A stretch of DNA of 64,000 nucleotides from Thamnidium elegans (lineage: Eukaryota > Mucoromycota > Mucoromycetes > Mucorales > Mucoraceae): positions 372,001 through 436,000 of the forward strand of contig JAIXMG010000010.1 of the NCBI GenBank assembly GCA_025201345.1, given 5' to 3'. This document shows positions 1 to 11,389 of the stretch, piece by piece. The position numbers and the translations under genes were made by a program. Every line of letters begins with the position of its first letter. Position 1 is the stretch's first letter. The notes beneath the pieces are model-generated. The model worked only from the letters and a program-made list of their open reading frames with translations. It had not been told where the DNA came from and did not search any database.

Positions 1-1751
1 GATCACTTTTAGGCGCTGTAGCATGTGTATATTGTGACTCTTCTGCCATACCATGTTCTTCACATCCATGACAATCAGCACATAATGGACAAAGCCAAGA
101 TCCTTCTGGTACATTGTCTACAGGAGGATTACAGCTAATAAAATTTTAGTGTGTACACATATAACAAAAATATAGTTAATTAGTTACCATCCAGTATGCC
201 ATCCTCTATCACAACCATCACAAATCATTAATGTAGATTCATCTCCTGCACTCTTACAAACACAACAAATCTTACACTCGGGACAAGACCAAGGATACGA
301 TTCAACTGCTGCAACTTGTCTAGGTGTAGTTAAATTAGCACAAATAGGATGATACTTTCTTGTACACTTTGCACATTTTACTACTGCAAAATCATCTGTA
401 ATATGTTCTTCATCTGAACTAAATAAACTATCCGCTGCGCGTAATTCATGACAATCGGCACATTTATTATCTGAATAAACTGTAGTCTAAAAAAAAATAC
501 ATATATAAGATATATGGTCCTACTTTGTATTGGTATTTTAACTTACAGGTGGTGGTGCCTTTGCATAATCAGTCAAAGATTTAACAGGTACGTGCAATTG
601 ACATTTTTCACCAGCTCTATTAACATGACGTCTACAAATTTGATTTCCAGCGAGTAAAGTACCACATACAATAGGTTCTGGCTGAGGTGCTACAGGAATA
701 TTTGCAGTAGGCATAATATAAGTAGCTGGGCTCATTCTTCCTACAGGAGATGGTTGTTGTTGCCTTTGTGGATCTGCGTACTGGTTCACTGATTGGTAGA
801 CTAAACTTAAATAATACTGTTGAGCAGCTAAAGATTGAGCAGTATCAATTAATATAGTGGGTTCTGATATTTTAGGAATAGGATAATTAAATCTAGCTTG
901 ATGTATAGGGAAAACACTTTGAAATTGACCTTCCATAAGAGATAAAGGATACCTATCATCATCTTTAATAAGTGTCTCTTGATTTAATAATATATTTCTT
1001 GCTTGTTCCTTTTCTTCTTCTGTGGTTAATGACTCAATCACTGCATCAACATCATAATCTAATAAATCTTTTCCTAATCCACGGTATAAAGGTGTATTAT
1101 GTTCATTCAACTTCTTTTTAAATTCAACAACTTGTTCGTTACTCTCTTTACCACCTTTATTAAATTCAAATCGACATGAACTAGGTTGATATGAAGCAGG
1201 CACTTGATTTATATTAGAATGTATATCATAAAATGTTGGTTTACCAGCTCTACGTTCATGCAATTGAGCATTAAATCCTCTAGCCGCTAAAGCTGCATGA
1301 TGTATCCAGGTTTGATTACTAAGAGGCACACTAGAAGAATACCCTTCTGATCGTGTCGTCTTTCCAATTAATGATTTACGTGAACGATCTTCGGCCAATT
1401 CTTCCTTAATGGGTTCATCAGGAATAATATGATGTTTGTCTGGGTTGTTTTCATAATAATCATCTTTTGAAGTTTTACCGTTTTTAATCACTCTATGACC
1501 AAAACACTTGAATAACGATCGTGCTGTAACAACTGCTACCTCTGGGTTCTTGAATCGTGTAATTAATACTCCTGTATCAATCAAATGTTGTCGTTCTTCT
1601 TCTGTAATTCGAACACGTTTCAATTGAGGATGCTTTTGAAATAAAATATGACTATCACGGTATCCTAGTAACTTGGAAGGTTCCATGGCTAATACTAATA
1701 CCTGATTACCATGACCGGTTAATGTAAATGTTGTTACTGTAAATTCGCGAC

Positions 1752-1782
<31 letters not shown>

Positions 1783-2230
1783 TATATATATATAATGTGT
1801 TAAATAAAAAGGAAACAGGTTGTTTTTTTTTAATACTTTAATGTAATACCTCCTAATAATTTGCCGTTCTTATCAATCTTTTCTTCTCCAATTTCATCAA
1901 AATCGGAATCTTCATCTTCTGATTTACCAGAAGACTGAACTGAATCGCGTCTTCGTTTCGCGTCATTATCCTCTTGTCCAGAGTTTGTTTGAGCAGCAGG
2001 ACGTCCTCTCTTTCTTGAAGAAGAACGAACCTCTGGTTCACTTTGTCTCTTTATAGCATTCGACGCAATTCTCGAACTGGTTTTTCTTGCCGTAGGTGGT
2101 GGAGAGGATGTAGAGCCAGTTGGTGGTCTACCTCTTCTACGTTTCATCGTTTCTACAATAAGAAAGAGTGTTCAATAAAATAAAAGAGAGAGAATACACT
2201 TTAAAAGTTAATCTAACCTCTAGGTGACAT
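1..2230 (-). CDS. Rsc7/Swp82-PHF10-like chromatin remodelling subunit with tandem PHD fingers (3' end cut off)
   Basis: Predicted nuclear subunit of a SWI/SNF-type remodelling complex. Exons by eye: 2230-2218, 2152-1850, 1751-547, 486-188, 134-1, then off the window; the joins keep frame. An alternative start without the tiny first exon is the Met at 2147. The N-terminus is basic and Ser-rich with AT-hook-like RGRPP and RGRPA patches. The Rsc7/Swp82 (SAY-like) domain follows: GKLLGGREF, GYRDSHILFQKHP, VVTARSLFKCFG and DDYYE are family hallmarks. A linker and a Cys-rich patch (GTLLAGNQICRRHV) come next. Exons 3-4 then give two adjacent PHD fingers (C-x2-C ... H-x2-C ... C-x2-C, then MICDGCDRGWHTGC and PEGSWLCPLC). 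Yeast Rsc7 lacks PHD fingers; metazoan PHF10/SAYP carries SAY plus two PHDs, so this architecture is animal-like. The first exon's donor (gttaga) is weak. Confidence 0.85.
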
Positions 2231-2579
2231 AGTTTCTAAGGTATTGGTTTTTGGGATGAGAAATAAAGAAAACAAAAAGAAACAACAAATAAAAAAAAGT
2301 ACGGCTTAAAAAAAAAGGTGCATACTGGCAAAAGTCACAAAAAAAAAAAAAGGGAAAATATCTTTAAGCCAATGAAACTAGGGGGGAGAAGTCTTCGATA
2401 CAACAATGTAGTTTATGGAGTCTGTCTTCAGGTGAAATAAGCCTGTTTTAATCAGTTTAAATTTAATCAGCATTAACAAGATGATTTAATAACTTCTTTT
2501 TTTTTTAACATCTTTATATCCCTCTTTCTTCTTTTTTTTATTCGTTTTTTTCTCGAACATATCTTTTCAACCACACTTT
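2231..2579. other. divergent intergenic promoter region
   Basis: About 350 bp separate the starts of the divergent Rsc7-like and short CLPB-like genes. It holds A-rich runs (2290-2360) and a pyrimidine-rich stretch just before the start at 2580, like the leaders of other genes here. I see no recognisable operator, RNA gene or repeat. Confidence 0.5.
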
Positions 2580-3993
2580 ATGTATAAAAACCAGCAGGAT
2601 TTGTATCTTAAGAATAAGGCCAAGTTCGATGAACGTCAACGCCAAACCGAGACATTAAAAAATAAGGAGAACCGCAGAAATTATCCTATAGAGAATACAC
2701 TTCAAAAACGCGTTATTGGTCAATTAGGTCCAATCTACGCTCTTTCAAGCGCTATTCGACGCAAAGAAAATGGCTGGCATGATGAAGATCGCCCTCTTGT
2801 CTTTATGTTTTGTGGTCCTTCTGGTGTTGGTAAAACTGAACTTGCCAAGGGTAAAAATATATACTTATATAAATTTTTTTAATGTATCTCAAATACTTAT
2901 TTAAATATATATATATATATATATATAGCTTTGGCAGAGTATACTCATGATAAGTTAGAAGAAGGTTTTATCAGAATTGATATGACTGAGTATCAACAGA
3001 GTCACGAAGTTTCTAAACTCATTGGTTCGCCACCTGGCTATATCGTAAGTTTATCGTTTTTATACTACTCACAAATAAACTCACCCCAATAAATAGGGTC
3101 ATGGAGAAGGTGGTCAATTAACAGAAAGGCTTAAAAAATGTAAGTAAAAACTATATAAAATGCTTTTTTTTTCTTTCTTTGTAGCGCTAATAAGTTCGAA
3201 AATAGGTCCCGATGCTGTTGTATTGCTGGATGAAGTGGAAAAGGCTCACCCTGATATACTGACCATTATGCTGCAATTATTCGACGAAGGCCGTATCACA
3301 GATGGTAAAGGCACTACAGTTATATGTAAAGGCGCTATCTTTATCATGACATCCAATCTGGCACAACATGAAATTGCTAATGAAGCAGACTTTTTGCGTC
3401 ATTATAAATTTTCTGATACTTCTGATACGTCTGTTTATTCAGATTATGATGGTGACGACGACGATGATTTTCCTGAGGAAGCTCAATTTACTAGTTCTGT
3501 CACTGTTATTAAATCTGAAGCCAAAAATGATAAAGATATGGAGAAAAGAAAAGCAGAGCAACAAATGTCACTCTCCCGTCAATTTTTAGAGCGCACAATC
3601 TACCCTCTTCTCTATGACCATTTCCGTCGTGATGAGTTTCTAGGCCGTATCAATGACGTTTTAATCTTCCTTCCATTTAGTGAAGAAGAACTTCGCGAAA
3701 TTACTTCGAGAGAATTGTCAAGATGGGCAGAGAAGGCTAGAACTCGTCATGGTATTACTATGACGTGGGAGCCAGAGGTAGTAGACGTTCTAGCTGATGG
3801 TTATAATGTTCGTTATGGGGCCCGTAGCATCAAGTATGAAGTAGAGCGCAAAGTAATCAATCCTCTTGCTAAAGCAAATGAAAATGACGAGATCCGGAAT
3901 GATGGAATTGTAAACTTTGCTGTAGGTGAATCTAAAGACGAAGAGGTATGTATCTGTATCGAAATCTTTAACAGAGATAGATACATATCTTAG
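2580..3993 (+). CDS. CLPB/SKD3-like AAA+ ATPase, short paralogue without ankyrin repeats
   Basis: Exons 2580-2850, 2929-3044, 3097-3139 and 3206-3993 give 405 aa. It is a single AAA+ module plus the ClpB D2-small domain: Walker A GPSGVGKT (residues 79-86), pore loop [15 protein letters not shown], Walker [12 protein letters not shown], sensor 1 IFIMTSN, and sensor 2 YGARSIK. It matches the AAA+ half of animal CLPB/SKD3 (mitochondrial disaggregase) and of the convergent gene at 4519-6915, with the same three intron positions. It lacks that gene's presequence and ankyrin repeats, starting at the segment matching its sixth exon, so a mitochondrial location is not supported. An acidic insert (DGDDDDD, around residue 215-225) is private to this copy. 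The acceptor at 3204-3205 was chosen because it restores KKCPDAVVL. Whether it is active or a dominant partner of the long copy is unknown. Confidence 0.85.
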
Positions 3994-4518
3994 TGGTAGT
4001 TTTAGTAAAAGTTAATATTGCACATATACAAGTAGTTGCTGTTACAATAAAAGTAAATATTGCTTCTTTAAATGTCCTTTTATTATTATTATCGTAGACT
4101 GTGTCCATTTAAAAAACTCAAAAAGGAGCCTTAAAACATTAAGCTTTCAACGCATTTATTTTGAATGCTTTCTGTGAGGTGTCATAAATACATTGTTAAG
4201 ATAGACGCAACTACATAAACCACGAGACCTTCTCCGGCCTCCATATATACAAAAAGCTATTATAAGATATCGCCTCTTGCGTCTCTTCCACTACCAATTT
4301 AAGGATAAATAAATAATAGCTCTTCATCTTGGAATTAAATGAAAAGCTTTTTTATCGCTTGGTTACTTTCATTATTGTATGTTATTTCTAAACTTGTGTG
4401 CTTATGACAAATTAAGAAGGGATACTATATAAGAGAACAAAAAACTCTTCGAAAAAAAAAGCAGTGTGTTTATTTCTATTCATTATGTTCTAGTGACTAT
4501 ACTTGTATACGTTCAAGA
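3994..4518. other. convergent 3' intergenic region
   Basis: About 525 bp between the stop codons of the tail-to-tail CLPB pair. It must hold both 3' ends; AATAAA-like motifs occur on both strands. I see no further gene. Read-through from either side would enter the inverted paralogue. Confidence 0.5.
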
Positions 4519-6915
4519 TTAGCTTTTACTGAACCATCCGCCACTACTTGGTTTTTCTCCACCTCTTTCAGGAATTTCAAGCTTACAAATACGCTCCTTC
4601 TTATCCATAGATTTATCCACAACAAGATGTACACGTCCACCATCCAAGACCTCGTCATTTTCATTTGCTTTGGCAATAAGGTTGACTACCTTGCGCTCTA
4701 CTTCATACTTGATACTACGAGCACCGTAACGAATATTATAACCATCAGCTAAAACGTCTACTACCTCTGGCTCCCACGTCATAGTAATACCATGACGAGT
4801 TCTAGCCTTCTCTGCCCATCTTGACAATTCTCTCGAAGTAATTTCGCGAAGTTCTTCATCACTAAATGGTAAAAAGAATAAAACTTCGTTGATACGACCT
4901 AAAAATTCATCGCGGCGGAAATGTTCATAGAGAATAGGATAAATTACATGCTGGATGAATTTACGAGAGAGAGAGATTTGTCGCTCTACCTTTTTATCAT
5001 CGCTATCTTTATCGTTGCCAGAGTTAGGTTCGATAACAGTGGCTGTACCGGTTGTTTGAGCATCGGAAGAAACAGACGCTTCAAGACGCAAAAGTTCCGC
5101 TTCATCGGCGATCTCATGCTGGGCCAAATTGGACGTCATAACGAAGATAGCGTCTTTGCATTCAACTGTGGTGCCCTTACCGTCTGTAATACGACCTTCG
5201 TCAAATAATTGCAGCATAATCGTCAATACATCAGGGTGAGCCTTTTCTACTTCATCCAGCAATACAACGGCGTTGGGACCTATTTGGTATATTTGTTATT
5301 ATCAGCACTACTAAAAAGAAAATTACACAATTTTACCTACATTCTTTAAGTTTTTCCGTTAATTGACCACCTTCATCATAACCCTATTTATCACGATAAG
5401 TTTATGCGAACTGAGTAGTATAAAGTCATAACTTACGACATAACCAGGTGGCGAACCAATGAATCGAGAAACATCATGCTTATGTTGAAACTCACTCATA
5501 TCAATTCTAATAAAACCTTTATCCAATTGCTTACCATGAAGATGTTGTGCCAAAGCTATTTTTTTTTTAAAAAAAAATAATAATAATTAAGTACTTGATT
5601 CATGAATATATAAAATATATATGTATACTACCTTTGGCAAGTTCTGTTTTACCAACACCAGAGGAACCACAGAACAAAAAGACAAGAGGATGCTCTTCAT
5701 CATGCCAGCCGTTTTGCTTACGTCGAATAGCGCTCGCAAGAGCGTGAATAGGGCCTAATTGACCTACAATACGATCTTTAAGCGCATCTTCCAAAGGATG
5801 CTTTTTACGATACTCCTTTTCTTTTAATAATTGAGCTTTGCGTTGACGCTCATCGTGCTCAGCCTTATCTTTGGGATACGAATTCTCCTTATCTTATATA
5901 CACGTATATAAAAATAAGTACGATAAAAGTAAAATGCATAAACTCTACAGTTCTTACCGTGCAACAGTTTTTCTATTTCAAGATTTTGTTCACCCGTAAA
6001 TCTTTCGACATAATACAAATATTCACGAGGAGTTAATCCATGAGAATTACGTACCAAAGGATCTGCTAAATGATCCAATAACATTTTAACGATATTTGGA
6101 TTACAAATAATAACAGCATAATGCAACGCGGTGTATTCACGATAATCGCGATAAGGTAACAAATCTTCAGAGAAATCAACTTGACGTGTGTTAGCTGCTT
6201 GATGAGAGCGTGGATAATATTGATCTTCTAGATTTGGATCTAATAACGAAAAAAAAAAAAAAAAAAAAAAAATAGTAAATAATAATGCAGGAAATCAAAA
6301 TATTATTCCCTGTTTATACCTGCTCCCTTATCTAAAAGAAACTTTACCATGGGCTCATTATCTTGAATTACAGCTACTTGCTACGTACAAGAAAAAAATT
6401 AGTACATTTTAGTGTTATGTTATCATACATACCAAAGGCGTCCATCCATATCGATGATACACATTTGGACTAAAATTGGGGTCCTCGGCCAGCCTATGAT
6501 AACATTCTTGGGTTACATACATTATCTAAATTAAAAATAAAAGAAAAACGTACCGTTTCAAAGCTTTAAAGTCATTATGAACAATGGCTTGACAAATAGC
6601 ATCTCCTAAAGCTATATTCTCTTAAAAGTCAATCACTTGGGATCTCGTTTATATTTATAAAAGTTAAAACTTACGATCGCTGTTTTCAAGAGCGAGTACA
6701 TTGCTATTACTTAAACCATAAGTTAAACTGGCTGCTGTAAGTATAGCTGTGGTTTTCCATAAAGTTGGAAAGTAAGTTGCCTTTTGTTGGTTCAAAGTAA
6801 TACAAGCGGTTGCAGGAGCGAACTTTCTGCTAGTTGCTAAAAGTCGTGTAGCGTTTAGTTGTAATGGACGCGTCTTAACAAGAGAGTGTATTTGAAGTTT
6901 AGGTAGTCTCAACAT
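4519..6915 (-). CDS. CLPB: ankyrin-repeat CLPB/SKD3-type mitochondrial disaggregase
   Basis: Nine exons (6915-6675, 6620-6554, 6493-6433, 6380-6320, 6239-5958, 5892-5632, 5555-5437, 5383-5341, 5279-4519) give 631 aa. The Arg/Leu/Ser-rich, acid-poor N-terminus looks like a mitochondrial presequence, with a hydrophobic stretch at about residues 51-68. Ankyrin repeats follow ([39 protein letters not shown]), then the AAA+ module: Walker A GSSGVGKT (about 313-320), pore loop [15 protein letters not shown], Walker [14 protein letters not shown], sensor 1 FVMTSN, sensor 2 YGARSIK, and the D2-small domain. Order and length resemble human CLPB/SKD3 (ankyrin plus one AAA+), which resolubilises intermembrane-space proteins. 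That differs from fungal Hsp78/Hsp104, which have two AAA+ modules. It faces its short paralogue tail-to-tail. Confidence 0.92.
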
Positions 6916-7143
6916 TATTGAAACGGTAAAGCAAAAGAATGATAAACAAGAAGGTGCATTAACCCGAACTTAAAGTTGTAGCGACGAGGGTCTGAGTTTA
7001 GTTTTACGTGACTGAATAGCATTAAACATAATTTATAGCTTTATTTGTTTTTTTTGGGGGGGGGATTATACGAAAAAGAAAAAGTGATGATGACAATGAT
7101 ATAATAATATGGTACAAAGGTTGCGCTGTTATTTTTTCTTCAG

Positions 7144-8331
7144 TTACTCGACAGCATCTGAAATACCATCTTCCATAATAGAGAATGTACATTCATTCTC
7201 TGGTAAAGAAGGTGAATCGTATACTTTACATATACGATTTTCACCTCGTCCTTTACGAAGAGATAATCTAGTACATGAAGCATGAGCAATAATATTTCCA
7301 CCTGCTGGTTTCTTTGGATCTGGGTTAAACATAGAAGCGCCTCCATCTACTTGAGCTACTACTTGGTTTGTAATGACAACTGCGACCCCGAATTCGTCAG
7401 CCAAGCGTTGTAATTGACGGAGGAACTGAGCTAAATGAATTTGACGTGCAGCCAGCTCACCACGACCAGCATAATCTGTACGGTATAATGCCATTGCCGA
7501 ATCAACAATTAATACAGAAAAGCGAGCTTCAGACAACATAGCAGCGGCTTGAATTAAAAGAGTGGTTTGGTGATCTGTGTTGTAAGCACGGGCATATGCA
7601 ATATTATCCAATGTCTCTTCTCCATTTAACGAAAACCTTTCTGCAATCGAAAGGATACGACTTGGTCGAAATGTACTCTCTGTATCAATGAAAAGACATT
7701 TGCCTTGGCCTCCTCCCATATTAATCGGTAATTGCGCAGTAACTGCTAACATATGGCACAACTGACTTTTACCAGTTCTAAACTCACCAAACAACTCTGT
7801 GATTGATCCTGTTTCAATACCACCTAAAATATCCATAAATTCTTTTTTTTTAGTGGCGGTATTCTTTCAAATATGATATATCTACTTTATTTACCTCCGA
7901 GCATACGATCCAATTCTTTCGATCCCGTCGTAATATTCACAATCTCCTGTCTACGTTGATGTACATCCATAGCTGTCGTAAATCCTAAATTAACTACCTT
8001 GGCAGCTACAAGTATAACAACAGTTGTTATGAGTACAAAATGTACGCAGTTAAAAAAATATCAAAAAATAAATTACCTTCAGCTAATAAACGATCGGCCT
8101 TAGTTTCAGAGATACCCTTAATAGCAAGCAAAGCTTTTTTTGGTGCGTATGCAATAGACTCAACAGTATAATATCCAGCGTCTTTTAACTTTTTACAATC
8201 TGCTGCAGAGATGCCATTCTCCTTTTTATACTCGTTAATACTTTAAAAACTTAGTTTATTTGATCCAACTCATTTACCTCCAACTTGTTTATACGTAAGA
8301 AACCAGCATCCTCTTCTTGAGTTTGTGTCAT
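7144..8331 (-). CDS. RAD51: RAD51 recombinase
   Basis: Exons 8331-8278, 8230-8077, 8005-7895 and 7823-7144 give 332 aa, close to human RAD51 (339). It forms the nucleoprotein filament that pairs homologous DNA in break repair. The N-terminal helix-hairpin-helix region ([33 protein letters not shown]) precedes the recombinase core: linker [11 protein letters not shown] and [20 protein letters not shown], Walker A GEFRTGKS (119-126), Walker [14 protein letters not shown], loop L1 [11 protein letters not shown] and loop L2 [10 protein letters not shown]. This is RAD51 rather than DMC1 by overall motif match, judged by eye. The start at 8331 gives [19 protein letters not shown] perfect X-box palindrome lies 164 bp upstream, with GC-rich E2F/MBF-like patches between it and the start. 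Confidence 0.96.
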
Positions 8332-8407
8332 TATATTGTAAGATAAAGTAAGAAGAAAAAAAAAAAGGGAAAAAAAAATATTTTAAAAAGGTTTGGTTGA
8401 TTTTTTT

Positions 8408-8470
8408 TTTGGGCGCGAATTGCAATTGTTTAACGCGGATTGTCGTGATAAAACCAATCAAATCGCGCGA
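8408..8470. promoter_or_regulatory. E2F/MBF-like GC boxes upstream of RAD51
   Basis: Within AT-rich DNA this patch holds TTTGGGCGCGAA (8408-8419) and the palindrome TCGCGCGA (8463-8470), plus a CCAAT-like AACCAATCAA between them. They lie 77-139 bp upstream of the RAD51 start. Such cores resemble E2F/DP or MBF sites that drive S-phase genes, a plausible control for RAD51. Assignment rests on motif resemblance only. Confidence 0.4.
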
Positions 8471-8494
8471 GGGGAACTTGAATAAATTAAATTT

Positions 8495-8512
8495 TGGTTG
8501 CCATGGCAACCA
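8495..8512. promoter_or_regulatory. X-box (RFX-type) perfect palindrome upstream of RAD51
   Basis: TGGTTGCCATGGCAACCA is an 18-bp perfect palindrome containing the full X-box GTTGCCATGGCAAC (consensus GTnRCC-N0-3-RGYAAC) bound by RFX factors. It is 164 bp upstream of the RAD51 start codon. In budding yeast, Rfx1/Crt1 X-boxes control DNA-damage-inducible genes. An RFX gene lies at 37642-39708 of this same window. Confidence 0.7.
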
Positions 8513-10594
8513 TTTTGAAGTGTATGTAGCATAGCTGTCATTGGATTTGTTTTGCAATGAAGTAGCCTAACTACTTTTTGGTAGCCTAAATTTGTTTTTG
8601 TTTTGACAAATGGTATCAATCGCTAAGAAAAAAAAGTATATAAGTGCATGTAATGTTTTTTTATGCTTCTTTTCCTAGTAATTTGTACTTTTTTTTTTCC
8701 TTCTCAAAAAAAAAACCCCCCATTTAGTTTGTCAATCTACAGCTAAAAAAGGCGCTAGATGTAAGTTGGCGCGCTCTATCATAGATATTTCACACGTAAA
8801 CCTTGGATTTTTAGTAAAGGTTTAGGTACGCTAAGTTTCTTGGCAATACACAAGTTGCAAATAGAATTGGCGTAATATAGTTTTAGATAAAGAACATGTA
8901 CATCTAGTTTTTTTAGTAGTAGTAATAGTTATTGATTTTATAATGAAATAATAACACGATGGTAATATTATACATCCTTGTTTTTTCTAAAAAAAAAAAG
9001 GGATATCTATGAGCCATTTGCGCTCTAGTTACTGCAGCGTTTTAAACGGCTATCTTATGCGAACACGGATAATATATGCTTTTTTTCCGAATGGAAGGAA
9101 TTAGATTCTTTAGTATACAACCTGAGTCATGGACTACTATCCTACTGGTTTCTTTTTTTTTAAAAAAAAAAAATTAAACGGACCTGTATATCGAGAAATT
9201 AAAAAGGATGAAAAAAAAAAATAGCCTTATAGTGAGGTGTTTTAATAAAACATAAAAATAGCTGTTGAGATTTAATGTTTTTTTTTTAGCCTAACAGTTT
9301 AAAGTAAAAAAAATCATGGATGGTGATGTTTCACTAAACATGGAATGTTTTTTGTGGAATCCGTCAAGATCTAGAGCTATAGAGTTGTATACATACGGAA
9401 TACATAGTAAGCCCAGACAAATGCAGTACTCTTTATTTGCACTCTTTACACATGTACAGAATCGAAAAAAAAAAAAAAATAGAGTCGTGAGACAAAAAAA
9501 ATTTTGTTACTAAAGCTTGTGTATTTTGTTAAGGTTGTACAATGGTTTCTTATTGTAAATAGAAAAAAAAATATAGTTTACAATCACTGTGAACCACTCA
9601 CTGCGGTTTGATGGGAGAATAATTAAACTAAAAACTTTCATGTTGGTAACACAACATTAGAGTTGATCGTCTTTTTGTACCAGCAACAGAGATAGTTTTT
9701 TTTTTTTGCATATACTAAAAAAAAAAATAGACACTCTTATCATAGATAGAATCAAGATAAATTTGTTTAATGTTTGTTTGTTTTTTATTGATAGTCCAAT
9801 AATATAGTCTTCTTTTATCATTCCTTCGCTCGCAATCTTCGTTTTTTTTTTTTTTTTTTTTGGTATCGCTACTAGCTTAATCTACAGAAAAAAAAAATCG
9901 ATACAGCTAGTAGTTATCTTTAGACTAAATAATATATAACGCTTTGTTTATTTACAAGGCACGTTATAGGTGCATATGCATTGCATATATTTAATATACA
10001 TTGTATAATACGCTCGAGTTACAGAGAAAAAAAGAGGACCTGAATACATGTATAATGCGTTATTGTTCATCTAGATTCATAATCCGATTTTGAAAACTTT
10101 TTTTAATCGACGTTCCGCCAAGATATGGGGGATTTAACCTTTTTTTCTTTAGATTCTGCTTTCCTTTGTGGAGTAATTAAAAAGAGTCCAGAGTAAGAAA
10201 AAAAATAGATCCTATGCAATTCTAACATTTCGAATAAATTGTGCTTACAAAATCAACATTGATTTTACATTGGTAAGTTACAATTCTAACTTTTTAGCTA
10301 AAATATATATATTTCCCTCATCCTGGGGCGTACAAAGCACTCATATTGCACAAGAAAAAAAAATCTGAGTAACTACAGACCAATAAAATAATATGCAACG
10401 AGAAAAACTATTATTCGGATATTCAAGTATTAAATTTTTTATATATTTTTACACGGTATTAGTTTATTTTTATCATTAGATTGCAATAAAGAGTATCTAG
10501 TAGAGTAATATGTATAGTCAAAAGGGGGGGAAAAAGAGTAGGGTATGCTATGTACAGGGGGAATTTGTTAAAGAGATGAATCAGAGAAAAAAGA

Positions 10595-11389
10595 TTAATC
10601 GGAATCTCTTCTACCTGGACGCACGTGGAAGGTAACTGGCTCGTTCATGGCAACAGGAAGACGAACCATGGGAGTTAAAGTTAATAATTGATCTTTGGTA
10701 AGTGCAATTTGTCCTTGAGAAACAAATCCAAATCGTTCAAAGAATTTGACTGTTTGATAATCAGTAGCTTCAACATAGACAGGATAATGAGATTCATCTG
10801 CTTTCTCTAATACGTGCTCTAAAAGAGCAGTACCTAATCCTTTGCCTTGTTCAAGTGGAAGGACACCAACAAAACCGATAATGATGTGTTTTGGGAATTG
10901 TGCCATGATTTTGCGACGTAACTTATCACCAACAGAGGATTGTAATTTAAGGATAGTTCTTAAGGCAGATGTCCATCCTAAGTGACGAGCGTATTTAAAT
11001 GTATTGATGGTATTAGGCCACGAGAATAACTGAGATCGTGTAGACCAGGTCAAGACACCTTTACAACCTTCGACTTGAATAGCAAAATCTCGGCTTTGAA
11101 GAGAAGCTGTATCAATCATGTTTTTAAATAAGTTTGTGAGAAAACCATCACGCTTGTTTTCGTTCAGGTTAAGAGCGGAGATTTCAAGAGCACTGTTAGA
11201 ATTAAAAGCCTCTTTTAAAGTATAGGATGCTTCATTCATTGCACCTGAAAAAAATAAAATTAATAAAATGCATAATATTTTTTAATTTAATGTCTTACCT
11301 TTAATAATTGGTCGAACATTTAATTGGTTTTGATCCAGGTTAACAGTAAGTTTTCTGGAGATATGCATTTGAGAAATAGCAACTGGCAT
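10595..11389 (-). CDS. GNAT-family N-acetyltransferase
   Basis: Two exons (11389-11299, 11244-10595) give 246 aa. The second half is a GNAT fold: HIIIGFVGVLPLEQGKGLGT matches motif A with the acetyl-CoA loop Q-x2-G-x-G/A (QGKGLG), followed by an amphipathic helix (ALLEHVLEKADE) and the motif-B strand YVEATDYQTVKFFERFGF. The N-terminal part is helical with no motif I recognise. The substrate cannot be read from the sequence; small-molecule N-acetylation is as likely as protein acetylation. The start at 11389 was chosen because its exon joins in frame through a good gtaaga/ttttcag intron. The protein stands alone between two gene-poor regions. Confidence 0.85.

Larger units (their letters stand above)
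8332..10594. other. gene-poor intergenic region upstream of RAD51
   Basis: About 2.26 kb between the RAD51 start and the GNAT stop. The RAD51-proximal 200 bp carry regulatory-looking motifs, listed separately. The rest is A/T homopolymer-rich, with only short open frames of low-complexity composition (for example 9316-9513) that match nothing I recognise. No tRNA-like boxes or long repeats were seen. Confidence 0.5.

Noticed and set aside
3160..3205. Met at 3160 as start of the AAA+ ORF
   Set aside because: It lies in the third intron; homology needs KKCPDAVVL across the 3139/3206 junction.
8270..8557. 95-aa minus-strand open frame overlapping the RAD51 start region
   Set aside because: It covers the RAD51 first exon in another frame plus promoter A-tracts; composition is non-coding.
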